From positions 1,188-49,357 of the forward strand of contig BLJB01000046.1 in NCBI GenBank assembly GCA_013423325.1: DNA of 48,170 bases, read 5' to 3'. Source of the stretch: Usnea hakonensis (Eukaryota > Ascomycota > Lecanoromycetes > Lecanorales > Parmeliaceae). The notes beneath the pieces were generated by a model. It saw only the letters and a list, made by a program, of their open reading frames with translations. It was not told where the DNA came from and did not search any database. Every line of letters starts with the position of its first letter. Position 1 is the first letter of the stretch. A program made the position numbers and the translations under genes. Positions 9,481 to 19,129 of the stretch are shown here, in pieces.

Positions 9481-11277
9481 ATGCTCTCTGTTTGTCTTAT
9501 TGCTCTTACCTTGGCCACTTCGCTGCTTGCTCGACCTACACTCGAGAATAATTCTGACCATGTCCTGCGAACACTGACCAAGAAGACTGTGTCGCCTGAC
9601 GAATCCTGTGGGGGAACGAACAAATATATATGTCCAACAGGGCAGTGTTGCAGTCAATACGGATATTGGTAGATCCGAAAAGACAAAGGCTAGCAAGAAT
9701 GCTAAGTCTTTGCTAGTGGCACAACAACGACGTACTGTGGTACTGGATGTCAACCCGGCTATGGTACTTGTACTGGCGGTGCGCCTCCGACCTCCACATC
9801 AACATCCACCTCCAGTTCGGCAACTTCCATCTCGACCACCTTACAAGACTGCTTAGGCGCCAAGAGTGTCCCTGTCAGCTTCACCAACTCCGCCGGCTTC
9901 TCTGCGCTCGCTCAACCTTACAACCTCCGCTTAGCTTACACTCCTGCAGTCATTGTTTTGCCTGCCACGACGCAACATATCATTGATGCAGTCCTGTGTG
10001 CCGGAAAGAATAATGTCAAAATCCAAGCTAAGAGCGGAGGCCATTCGTATGCGAGCTTTAGCAGTGGTGGACAAAATGGAGCTATGGTCATTGACCTCGA
10101 ATCATTCCAGCAGATCACTGTTGGTGCAAGTGGTGTAGCACAGATCGGGGGTGGGGTAAGACTTGGGGACATGGCTTTGGGTATCTTCAACCAGTCCCAG
10201 CGGGCTTTGCCCCACGGAACGTGCCCAGGGGTAGGCATTGGTGGTCACGCCAGTCATGGAGGTTTCGGCTACGACTCGAGGATGTGGGGTCTGACCCTGG
10301 ACACGATAATCGGTCTAGACGTAGTACTCGCCAATGGAAGCTTTATTCATGCAACTTCGACAGCTTACCCGGATGTCTATTATGCCCTTCGCGGTGCTGC
10401 TGACTCCTTCGGCATCATCACCACCTTCTATCTCCAGACGCTCGCCGCTCCGGCATCTGTCCTCAATTGGGGTTACAGCATTCCAGGAATGTTCACCTCT
10501 GCTGCTACTACCACAGCAGTATTCTCGCATATTCAAGCATTTGCCCAGAATGCCTCTGTGGTAGATCGCAAACTAGGATTCGGTATATATCTAGATGGTT
10601 CAGGCTTTTCTATTAGCGGGACCTACATTGGTGACCTTACCACCTTCAATAACAAGGTTGCACCCGAGCTTCTGCGCGGCCTGCCAACCCCTTCGTCTTC
10701 ATCAATCAAATCTGTAGACTGGATCGAGTCTTTGACCTTGCTGGCCTCGCCACAGCCTCTCCAACAGCCCACTTCCCGGACAAGCTACACGTTGCACGAC
10801 GATTTCTTTGCAAAGTCACTCGTCGTGCCGTCTTCAGCTCCTCTCACCACTGCAGCACTGACCAGCTACTTCAACTACATAATCCAAAATGGCGTCAATG
10901 CACCAAATCCTTGGTTCAGCATAATAAATCTCTACGGCGGTGCAGACAGCCAAATAAACGTTCCCTCGGCCTCGTCGTCTGCCTACAGTGATCGTAGCGC
11001 TCTGTGGGTGCTGCAACACTACGGGTACACTGGTAATACAGGTTCACCATATCCCCCGGCCAGTCTCACCTTCGTCAATGGGTTAAACTCAGCGATTACA
11101 AGTGCTATGCCCAGCACAACTTTTGGCGGGTACTTGAACTATGTAGACCCCAGCTTGACGGCTGCGCAGGCTCACACTTTGTACTACGGTTCCACGACAT
11201 ACGCAAAGCTGTTGAGTATCAAGAATGTGGTCGATCCAGGGAAGGTGTTTTCAAATCCGCAGTCTATTGGAAATTGA
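9481..11277 (+). CDS. Secreted CBM18-AA7 flavo-oxidase (chito-oligosaccharide oxidase type)
   Basis: Predicted extracellular FAD enzyme that oxidises the reducing end of oligosaccharides, with chitin fragments the likeliest substrate given its binding domain. An intron at 9669-9716 (48 bases, GCTAAG branch, TTTGCTAG acceptor) joins two frames into 582 residues. Residues 1-17 are a signal peptide. Residues about 43-81 form a hevein-type CBM18 with eight Cys (43, 51, 56, 57, 63, 70, 74, 81). A Ser/Thr-rich linker follows, then the PCMH FAD domain and a C-terminal BBE segment (NYVDPSL, DPGKVFSNPQSI). His in KSGGHSY (about 172) and Cys in HGTCPGVG (about 232) are the two residues that bind FAD covalently in AA7 enzymes. 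CBM18-AA7 fusions are known from plant-associated fungi. A role in secondary metabolism is the alternative, since the same fold occurs in such clusters. Confidence 0.92.
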
Positions 11278-11734
11278 AAGTGATTAAGGTGGGTGCTCGA
11301 GTGTGATTTACACGAAAGTGCATATGGAGAGGATATGACCTGATATGAATGCACTAAATCATGAACCTGATTACGGAAATTGGCGAGGAACGGCACGGTA
11401 TTAGATCTGCATAGTGACAACTTCTCCATGAAAGAAAAAAAAAGCCCTCTTAAAGAGCATAGAAACGATTTATTATCCTGTAAATCTCTTGCCGGTCGCT
11501 CCTCCGCTCTATGTATTCCGCACATCCAGCTTCCTCTTTCCCAAATACCTTACTCACCCCTAGTATACTTTATCTACCTTACTGTATCTCACTATGCACC
11601 ACACTCTAATCTCTCTTCCCAGCTCGTTCTCAATTCATCTCTCACCCCAACCAAACTCCCCTCTGAGGAACCCATCCTTGCCAACGTCTCGCTCGCTCAG
11701 CTTTTTTCTCTCGAAACAGGATATCAGCCCCTTC

Positions 11735-11790
<56 letters not shown>

Positions 11791-12340
11791 NNAACCCCCC
11801 CCCCCCCCCCCCCCCCCCCCCTCCCTCCCTACCTTCAACCTTCCCCCCCCCAGCGCATCATATCATGTGATTTTGTAGGCCCATTCGACTATCGATTCCC
11901 CGACAACGAAGAATCATCATAGTGCTCACCCACTCATTCGTTTATATACAACGTCGATAATGATTCTCTGTGGGGATGGAAGGGTGTGTGAGAGTATAAG
12001 TGGTGGGGTTGAAGATTGGGATGTGGTGGTGAGGTTGATGGGGGTTTGTGCGAGTGGGGGGATTGGGGGTGGGATTATTGGGGAGCGGAGGATTGCGGGG
12101 GACGAGAGGAGACAAGGAGGGTGGGCGAAATAGATAGATGAGATCTGTAGAGATGGCGGGATGGAGGAATGGCGTTGGTGCGTCACCTGACGAGGTGTTC
12201 AATGGACATGCGAATATACGAATCAACCGTGCCATTTCTCACGCTATGACCGTACTTTCAAATCTGCCTCCAAACGCACGGAAGAAATGCTTTTTGTACA
12301 CGTATCGGGCTCCCCGTATCCCAGAGGCGCTACCCGATGT
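11278..12340. other. Convergent intergenic region with strand-asymmetric tracts
   Basis: Spacer between the oxidase (+) and the thiolase (-). The first half (about 11500-11870) is C/T-rich on the plus strand and includes the poly-C tract. The second half (about 11960-12175) flips to G-rich and nearly C-free. The open frames here encode poly-proline or poly-glycine and are products of composition. No gene is supported. Confidence 0.6.
11736..11821 (+). repeat. Poly-C homopolymer with embedded assembly gap
   Basis: 55 consecutive C (11736-11790), two N (11791-11792), AA, then 27 C (11795-11821). The N bases mark an unresolved join, so the true length is unknown. The tract lies in non-coding sequence between two gene tails. 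Confidence 0.95.
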
Positions 12341-13761
12341 TTACAACTGCTCATTCACAAAGAGACCCGCCATTCCCTGACCCGTCCCGATGCACATACT
12401 CGTCAACAAGACCTTCTTCTTCTGTCTCCGGCATTCGCTAAGCCCGGTGCAGATTTGCCGGGCGCCGGTAGCTCCCAGCGGGTGTCCCAACGCGATGGCT
12501 CCACCTCTGACGTTCATTTTCGACGGGTCGATGCCTAGGACGTTTGTGCAATAGACGGCCATTGAAGCGAAGGCTTCGTTGATTTCGATGATGTCGATGT
12601 CGTTTTGGAGATTGAGGTTGAATTTGCTGAGGAGCTTGGGGATGGCGAGGGAGGGACCGATACCCATTATGCGGGGAGCGACACCGGCAACGGTTGCTCC
12701 GCAGAATTTGGCGAGGATGGGCTGGTTCATCTTTTGAGCGGTGGAGCGCTTCATGAGGAGGACGGCAGCAGCTGCAAGAGGAGTTAGAAAGGAAGGTCAG
12801 GACAAAAGCTTTCCACGAGCGGTACTTACCTCCATCGGTGACTTGGCTTGAATTACCACCGGTGCTCTTGTCACCGTAACCTGGGAAAGCAGGGCGAATT
12901 TTGCTAAGTGACTCGAATGTGGTGCCGTAACGCGGTCCCTCATCTTTTCTCAATGTTACTTGGTGCTCCTCGTCGGTCTTAGGGTCCTTGACGGTAACGG
13001 TGAATGGCACAATCTCGTCGTCGAACCACCCCGCCTTCTGCGCTCTTTCCGCACGTTGATACGATTGAGCTGCGAATCTGTCCTGTGCTTCCCTTGAAAT
13101 ATCAAAGTCCTTACCCACATTCTCTGATGTCTGCCCCATGGGTTGCATACAATCCTGGGCATCTTGATTCTGGAGAAGTGCGTCATGGAAGGGTCTCTCA
13201 AGGCGGTCGCCACCTTCCGACATGGATTCGGCCCCAATGGCAAGACCACATTCGATGCTACCGGAACTTATTTGATTGGCGATATCTTGCACGGCCTTTA
13301 GCCCGGAGGAGCAGAAGCGGTTGACAGAAGATGCGGCACTGGTGGTAGGGAAGCCAGCAGCAAGGGAGGCAGCACGGGCAATGTAAGCGGCTTTACCGTT
13401 GGATACCTTGTCATGTCAGTAAGAAGACTCAAAGGGATGGAGATCATTACTGACATTTCCAAGGCAAATATCCTCTACCATCTGCGGGTCGATGTTCGAC
13501 TTCTCAATGACCTTCTTGAGTAGCTGGTAAACGATGAAGTCAAGCGGAGTGTCTTTCATGCCGCCTTTGAAACCTTTGGTCAGGGGCGTCCGTATGGCGA
13601 GTGTGATGACTACATCGTCGGCGTTCTTTTGAGTTCTAAGACAGTCACTAGTCAGCACCTGCAACCGGACTGACGGCGGGGAAAGCGGCGTACATTGCGG
13701 ACAGTCCGTTCTTGCCTGGGGTGAGGTGGCTGAGGATGGAGTTAAGTCTTTCGGTTGCCAT
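12341..13761 (-). CDS. POT1: Peroxisomal 3-ketoacyl-CoA thiolase (4 exons)
   Basis: Acetyl-CoA C-acyltransferase: the last step of beta-oxidation, cleaving 3-ketoacyl-CoA with CoA to acetyl-CoA and a shortened acyl-CoA in the peroxisome matrix. Start 13761; introns at 13693-13636, 13454-13407 and 12829-12772. The joined protein is 418 residues, the normal family length. Residues 5-13, RLNSILSHL, fit the PTS2 import signal (R-L-x5-H-L), and no PTS1 is present. The nucleophilic Cys lies in VNRFCSSGLKA (about 115), the base His in IALGHPLGATG (about 372) and the second Cys in SMCIGTGQG (about 402). All three introns keep frame and restore conserved family sequence. Fatty-acid control is suggested by a CCTCGG box about 136 bases upstream. 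Confidence 0.95.
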
Positions 13762-13896
13762 GATGTAAGAGTGTGAGAGTGAGAATAAATTGTCGAGAGA
13801 ATAGAAGAGGGAGTTGCAAGGCAAAGAATGAAGAGGAAAGAAAAAAGTTGTAGAAGGCGTATGTGGGGGAGAGCGTACTTGTACAAAGACAACGAG

Positions 13897-13902
13897 CCGA
13901 GG
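13897..13902 (-). promoter_or_regulatory. CCTCGG box upstream of thiolase
   Basis: CCGAGG on the plus strand is CCTCGG on the thiolase strand, about 136 bases before the start codon. CCTCGG is the known core of the FarA/FarB (Ctf1) fatty-acid regulators in Aspergillus and Fusarium. A six-base match alone is weak, but the gene is a known type of target. Confidence 0.45.
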
Positions 13903-14106
13903 TACATTTTAAGCGTTAAGCCTCATTTTTAGAGTACGGTATGCTTTAAATACCAAGTGACATTCCAACGTTTGACTGGTGGGATAATACGGAGTACGGA
14001 GTACAACACCTCGAAACCGATAATCAAGCAGCTCCTGCTTGTCTTTGCTACCAGTGCTTTAGGACACATAGAACATTGCGAGTTGATGATTAACATGGAA
14101 CAATTT

Positions 14107-14138
14107 CTTCCCTTCCCTTCCCCTCCCTTCCCTTCCCT
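14107..14138 (+). repeat. CTTCC microsatellite
   Basis: Imperfect tandem CTTCC / CTCCC units form a 30-base polypyrimidine tract in the intergenic region. Confidence 0.7.
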
Positions 14139-15362
14139 GTGCTAAGAACAAGAAAAGGCTTCGCTGCAAGAAACGCTGTTGACCGTTGGCAAAATGGTGG
14201 CTGGCTTTTCATGATGACCCATTTGCGATGGAGCATGTGTTGCTATCCATCTACATTGCACACACCCACAGTCTTCACAGAGCAAGACTTTTGAGCCTTC
14301 GTTGTTGGTTTGGAGCCAGGTCGTTTGGCGCTGCGACTTCGACTTTAGCGCGCTCTGGGGAAGTCGACGTTGGATGCGAAAGACGCTATCGCACCGTTTT
14401 GCATTACGTCTCTGGGTCTGAGCTCTATCAGGTCCCTAGGGCGAGCAAGGATGAGCAATATCCGATTCGCAGATTCTTCCAATGGTAATTCCCTTTCCAC
14501 ACACATATTATAACGTCTCATCCGGGTGAACCCTCTCTGATATTGCCATCGTTCAATCGGCGTTTGGACAGCCGCAGAATACTGTTGGGAAGTAGTGCTA
14601 CTTCCGCAGTACAGCTAGTCCATCAACTTAGCTCTTGTTTGTGATCACCGCTTGATCCGACAATTGAGCCCACAGTGCTATGGAAGTGAGTTCTGAGCTT
14701 CCTCGTGGCTATTTATTGGAGTATGAGGCCTTCAAGATTGACTGAAACTTCATCGGCCTGTTTTTCCGAAAGGTCTGAGGTATTAGTGCTTTTCTACAAT
14801 ATAAAGAATTGGGGAAAGGAAGTCTTCATAATCTACCCACTCTAGCAGCAGAACCTCCACAAGGCTTGAAACAACAACCTATCTCTGATTGACTTTCTGA
14901 CCTGACGCACCTTCGGATGCTCACATTCCAGCTCGCATCTTCACTCACTGTTGACTTGCTTAGCCCAAGACTTCTCTCACTTCGTGAAAACCTCCAGATT
15001 TGACTATCAGATGATTATATCTCATGCTCATATGTTCTATTCTTGAGTCTGCTACTTCTAGAATGTTTCGGCATACACCGCAGTCCCTAGAACTCGGAGA
15101 CAGTTGACTCTATCCCCATCTAACAATAACGAAAGAGTCAAAGTGAGGCTTGGGGACTTCTAGTGTGAGGGTTGTTCAATTCCTAAGTGCGAGTACTTGA
15201 GCTCACGACTTCGCAAGTATTCCGCAATCTTGAACAATTTATCAAATTTCGAAGAAACGAACTGGTCTCTATCAGCGCTCAGTATGCTCTCACGTTTGTG
15301 TACTTCGCAGCAGGAGCTAATACTTCATCGGGACCAGGTAACCCGAGTCTATCGCACCAATT

Positions 15363-16071
15363 ATGACTGCAGCATCCCCAGTCTTCGCCATCCCTGAGCT
15401 TCTGGAAAATATTCTCGTCCATGTTCCTGAACACGACTTACTACTTGCACAGCGTGTCAATACGTTTTTCCGAGACATCACTACTACTTCCTCGCATCTA
15501 CAACGAAAGCTGTTCTTCAAAGCGGACACTGTAGTTGAAGACGGGCAGGTGCCGGAGCTGACGTGGAACCCATTCTTCAAAGTTTTCAAGCCGGGAAAAG
15601 GTCAAAGTTACCCAATTCCCAGATTGCCAAGATCAATCGAAATGTACATGAGCCTCTACCAGTGGGAATTGGCGAACATGGGGGATGTGATGGCCTTCAG
15701 TGAATTCTTAAGTGACCCTCAATTCCCTGGATCCCCTTTCACTAATGGACGTTTAGATCACGTTATCTTCAATACAGCTTGACTTGAAGGCTCTCAACAA
15801 CGCCGACTACCCGTCCGCTTCTTGGAAAAGAATGTTTTTCACGCAGCCTGCGTTTTGCGCAATGCAAATGCGGAACATTCTCTTGTGTCGTCACGCCTAT
15901 GATTTCTATCCGTTTCGCACGTTGAAGGATAGTGGGGGAATTAAGATGGGCCAACTCACGCAGACTCGCTGGCAGTATCCTCCAGTAGCAGATATGGATT
16001 TTAGCATTATCTCAGGATTTGCACGTCCCGGTATTCCTGGGGCCTGGGTGCCTCTGTTGAGGTCGCCCTAG
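15363..16071 (+). pseudogene. F-box-like family protein, reading frame broken
   Basis: The N-terminal 45 residues (FAIPELLENILVHVPEHD, then LLAQRVNTFFRDI) match the F-box-like fold found in large fungal families that recruit substrates to SCF ubiquitin ligases. The first frame stops at 15780-15782. A second frame, shifted by one base, continues at once with ASWKRMFFTQP and GIKMGQL, segments also seen in the downstream paralogue, and ends at 16071. The only GT...AG bridge here is about 27 bases, too short for an intron, so I read this as a one-base frameshift: either real decay or a sequencing error. Together the two parts give about 235 residues, similar to the paralogue. Confidence 0.6.
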
Positions 16072-16721
16072 ACCCATGAATCTAGTGATTATTTCACTTT
16101 GCTTCCAATCGGTAGCATATCGATTCTTTGGAGAAAACCTTCCAAATGGTTGTCAATCGGCGCAGACTATTACATATCAGATGAAACTCATCCGGCAAAG
16201 CTTTTGCAAGTGGACAGATTCCTCGTTTTTTTACATCAGGAAACATGGTAGTTACGCATGTTAGTTCAGGCAAGCGCCCAGATTTCGCCTGCCCAATGTC
16301 ATAGCTTATTTTCGGAGATCGCCCTTAGAATTGTTCGACACATAGCTCCCCTTCCGCGAGCAATCGCGTCTGATCCTTCAGATTTCGCGTCCTATTGATA
16401 TCTTAAGGTCTTCGAGTAGGGAAATATATTTTGACAGACAACAAATGACCGATCTTCATGCGAGCTTCGTGATCAGTTGCCCAAGAAGAGAATCTCTCAG
16501 TAGGGGGTGGGCCCCGAACGGCATCACCGTGGGGGACCTTGGAGCCCAAGGATATCTCCGATTGGCCAGCGGAGAATCCGGTAATCGCCTCGAAAAGATT
16601 ATGTACGAGTACCTTAGATACGTCTCACCGTAGACAAGCTATACACTATTGGCACATAATCAGTGGATCTGAGGTTGTCACACGCTCATTGTGTCTGTTT
16701 GAGAGCATAACACTATTATTC

Positions 16722-16806
16722 CTCAGCACTACAAAGCCAAAGCAACACTGCGTGTTTCGTCAAAGATAAGACCACGGGTGGCACTCGTGATAACACAATA
16801 CGTTAA
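16722..16806 (+). repeat. Duplicated upstream block, copy A
   Basis: It shares CTCAGCACTACA, CAAAGCA, TCAAAG, GACCAC and GTGAT in the same order with 16941-17013, differing by insertions. Probably a duplicated promoter segment of the F-box-like genes. Confidence 0.55.
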
Positions 16807-16940
16807 CACATTATCTTACCATACTCAAAAGACCAACTCAATAAAATGGTATTATGGTAACACAGAATTCTTATTCATTTAGATTAGAAGTCAAGTGCGT
16901 CGCACATTCACTACGTCTACTCTGGTAAACAACACAATTT

Positions 16941-17013
16941 CTCAGCACTACAGAGTCAAAGCACATCAAAGCTGAGACCACATAAGCTGGTGATCACAAC
17001 ACTGTAATTTAAT
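16941..17013 (+). repeat. Duplicated upstream block, copy B
   Basis: Partner of copy A, ending 48 bases before the ATG of the intact F-box-like gene, as expected for promoter sequence copied together with the gene. Confidence 0.55.
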
Positions 17014-17061
17014 ACATTGGGTCAGCACACATTGAATTCTGAGTTGATAAAACGGCATAGC

Positions 17062-17709
17062 ATGACAAGACAGACTGAAGCATCAGCAATGCATCCATCT
17101 ACCAAAACCTTCGGTATCCCAGAGCTGCTGGAGGTGATACTAGAGAACGCAACATCACAGGATGTACTCCTTTGGCAACGAGTCAACAAGATGTGGCAAA
17201 CAGCTATCAAGACATCGCCACGAATTCAGGGAAAGCTTTTCTACAACATCGAACCCCGCAAAGACGAGAAAGGGCTAGATCACGCGATATGGAACCCCTT
17301 CATGAAGTCTGACGAGGTGAAATTGATCAACAGCGGCGGTTGTCGTGGGATCGGTCAGCTTACCATCAATGGAAAAAGGAGCTACCCGACAGCATCGTGG
17401 AAGCAGATGCTCATCACTAGTCCTGCCGCCGTTGGGATGAGAACCATAGTAGATGATGGCGAAAATACTTACATCGGAAAGCCGATAGTCTGCGGGTCTG
17501 GAATAACGATTGGTCAGCTAGTAGACTTGCAAGCGGAGGTCAATTCTGCTCAAGCACACTCTGGCTCGGACATTCACATTAATGTCTGTAAAGTGCAACG
17601 CGGTGACGGAGATAAAGAGAACGAGGAACAAAACTCATCACTCAGCACGACATGCTGCATTCTTTCCGTCTTTGAAAAGGGGCCCTACATGTGGTGCCTT
17701 CTTCATTGA
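17062..17709 (+). CDS. F-box-like family protein
   Basis: Single-exon protein of 215 residues from the ATG at 17062. An F-box-like segment lies at about residues 19-60 (KTFGIPELLEVILEN, then VLLWQRVNKMW), followed by the family-typical WNPFM, PTASWKQMLITSP and GITIGQLVDLQ motifs. Proteins of this type are abundant and variable in Pezizomycotina; a role as an SCF substrate adaptor is likely from the family but not shown. The C-terminal 50 residues are polar (repeated Glu/Asp/Lys near 195) and then Cys-rich, and align with nothing I recognise. It is about 38% shared in key positions with the broken copy upstream only in the motif blocks; the rest has diverged. Confidence 0.65.
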   Translation: MTRQTEASAMHPSTKTFGIPELLEVILENATSQDVLLWQRVNKMWQTAIKTSPRIQGKLFYNIEPRKDEKGLDHAIWNPFMKSDEVKLINSGGCRGIGQLTINGKRSYPTASWKQMLITSPAAVGMRTIVDDGENTYIGKPIVCGSGITIGQLVDLQAEVNSAQAHSGSDIHINVCKVQRGDGDKENEEQNSSLSTTCCILSVFEKGPYMWCLLH

Positions 17710-19129
17710 GAGCCGTGGAGCTTAACTTGGAGTTCGAATCTTGAAATGTCAATACTCTTGCTTTCTCTTCCTCAGCAATCAGCAGATCTTGGTCCCACGA
17801 CGTCATCAACATGGGACAAAGAGAGGTTTCCATAGCTTGCAGTGAATTTGCATCTAAATACTGTGGTTGATGCGAATCGATCTATGGCATATCTCGCCTT
17901 CAGTCCTCTGTCATTCGTATCCAACTCCCTTCATTTTTTCTCAAACAATCTGCTGCCCTTTCATCCACGCTCCGATAACCTTCTGGCCCCTCCCACCCAC
18001 CATCACACCAGCCATATCCCCCCCCTCCACAATCATTGAAACCCAACACACTCCAAACTCGGATCCCACGGTCTCAAACCGCTCCAAAAAATAGGACAAA
18101 TCAAAGTCGCAGTGCATCATAGAGCTATCTGTACTTTCTCCCCCACCAATATTTCGCACATCTCAGAGCAAACTCGGCTCTTAGGTATATACAGCTTTGC
18201 TCCCAGATCACTTGAACACTGCAGGGTTCCTGGTCTCATGTAGAGGGGTATCTATGATTTTGATTTTTCGGCATGGGGGTGGGGAGATGTGGTTGATAGA
18301 GGGAGGTGTTGTATCTTGTTCTGGGTTTGGGGATATAGCTTAGGGGGATTACTTGTCGATAGGCTTTGGAAGAGGGTTGCGGGTAGATGGATGGAATGGA
18401 AAGCGGATAGGATGTATCTGTGTTTATGTATATCTCGAGTAGAGTTAAGGATGGATGAGAGAGATGTGTCGCGAGGGAATGGCGAGGGAGTACTGTTGGA
18501 TCTAAGATATGTTGTGTGTATACTGTGTATTGGAGGCGTGTGTTGACCAATAGAGATGAAGAGAGATTGGGGAAATTCGTCGATTTGGAGGACTCGTTTT
18601 TGTGGGATTGGCTGTTTGGATGGCGGAGGGGGCAAAGGAGGGAGGGTTGGTGCGTGGTTGGTAGATTGGATAGGGATACTGCCAGATATACGAAAATCGG
18701 CCTTTGTATAACAAAAGGCAGATCCTTCCGGAAGGTCGAAGTCTTCAAGAATAACCTACTGTCTAAGGCAGACTAAAAGGCTTTGGCGGGCTGTCCAAAT
18801 GATTGCTAACAGTCCATGCTAGCCCATTTCAAGCCAATCCAGATATGCTCCTCGTCGCCCACCCTCGGAATTTCTTCCGCTCCACCCCGTCACCACGACG
18901 CGGTGAAGCGCTAGACCAACTTGAGGTTTTTGGTCCTGTCAACTTCGAATCTTTAGCGAGAATGCATGGAAATATAATAAATTTTTTTACGATGCCAAGA
19001 GGCTAAGAGAGGTTTAAGCGAGGTCCACGGGCGTGTTGTTTTATTTTTTACCAACACTGTCGAAGGCAAGATAGTTCGTCCATGGGTATGTTTACTTCTG
19101 AAGATCCGATTACTGTGTGTCTGTAGTAT
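17710..19129. other. Convergent intergenic region with C-rich then G-rich tracts
   Basis: Between the F-box-like gene (+) and thiamine pyrophosphokinase (-). Plus-strand sequence is C/T-rich at about 17880-18060 and switches to G/T-rich, nearly C-free sequence at about 18236-18670. Long open frames in it are low-complexity (Ser/Thr/Pro or Gly/Arg/Trp) and overlap on opposite strands, so I call no gene. A structured or long non-coding transcript is possible but unproven. Confidence 0.5.

Larger units (their letters stand above)
13762..15362. other. Divergent intergenic region (thiolase / F-box-like gene)
   Basis: The region holds the thiolase promoter with a CCTCGG box, a tandem ACGGAGT repeat at about 13988-14003, and a CTTCC-repeat microsatellite (14107-14138). 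From 14140 to 15362 no gene is recognisable. A plus frame at 14186-14488 has no motif. Confidence 0.45.
16072..17061. other. Spacer within F-box-like array, with duplicated blocks
   Basis: It holds a short frame (16445-16633) containing NGITVGDL, resembling GITIGQL in the downstream F-box-like protein, so it may be a remnant of a further copy. Two related upstream blocks at 16722-16806 and 16941-17013 suggest duplication of the promoter region. Confidence 0.4.

Noticed and set aside
11380..11922. 180-codon open frame with a long proline run
   Set aside because: The proline run is the translation of the poly-C tract containing N bases, and the flanks have no motif.
11926..12235. Overlapping minus frames rich in Pro/Ser/Thr
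   Set aside because: Result of the G-rich plus strand; two frames overlap and neither is protein-like.
15640..15783. Intron to repair the first F-box-like gene
   Set aside because: Candidate donors are non-consensus and the join would delete family-like sequence; the short GT...AG pair spans only about 27 bases.
18236..18748. 170-codon minus frame rich in Ser/Pro/Thr/Tyr
   Set aside because: Base-composition bias opens several overlapping frames on both strands; no motif.
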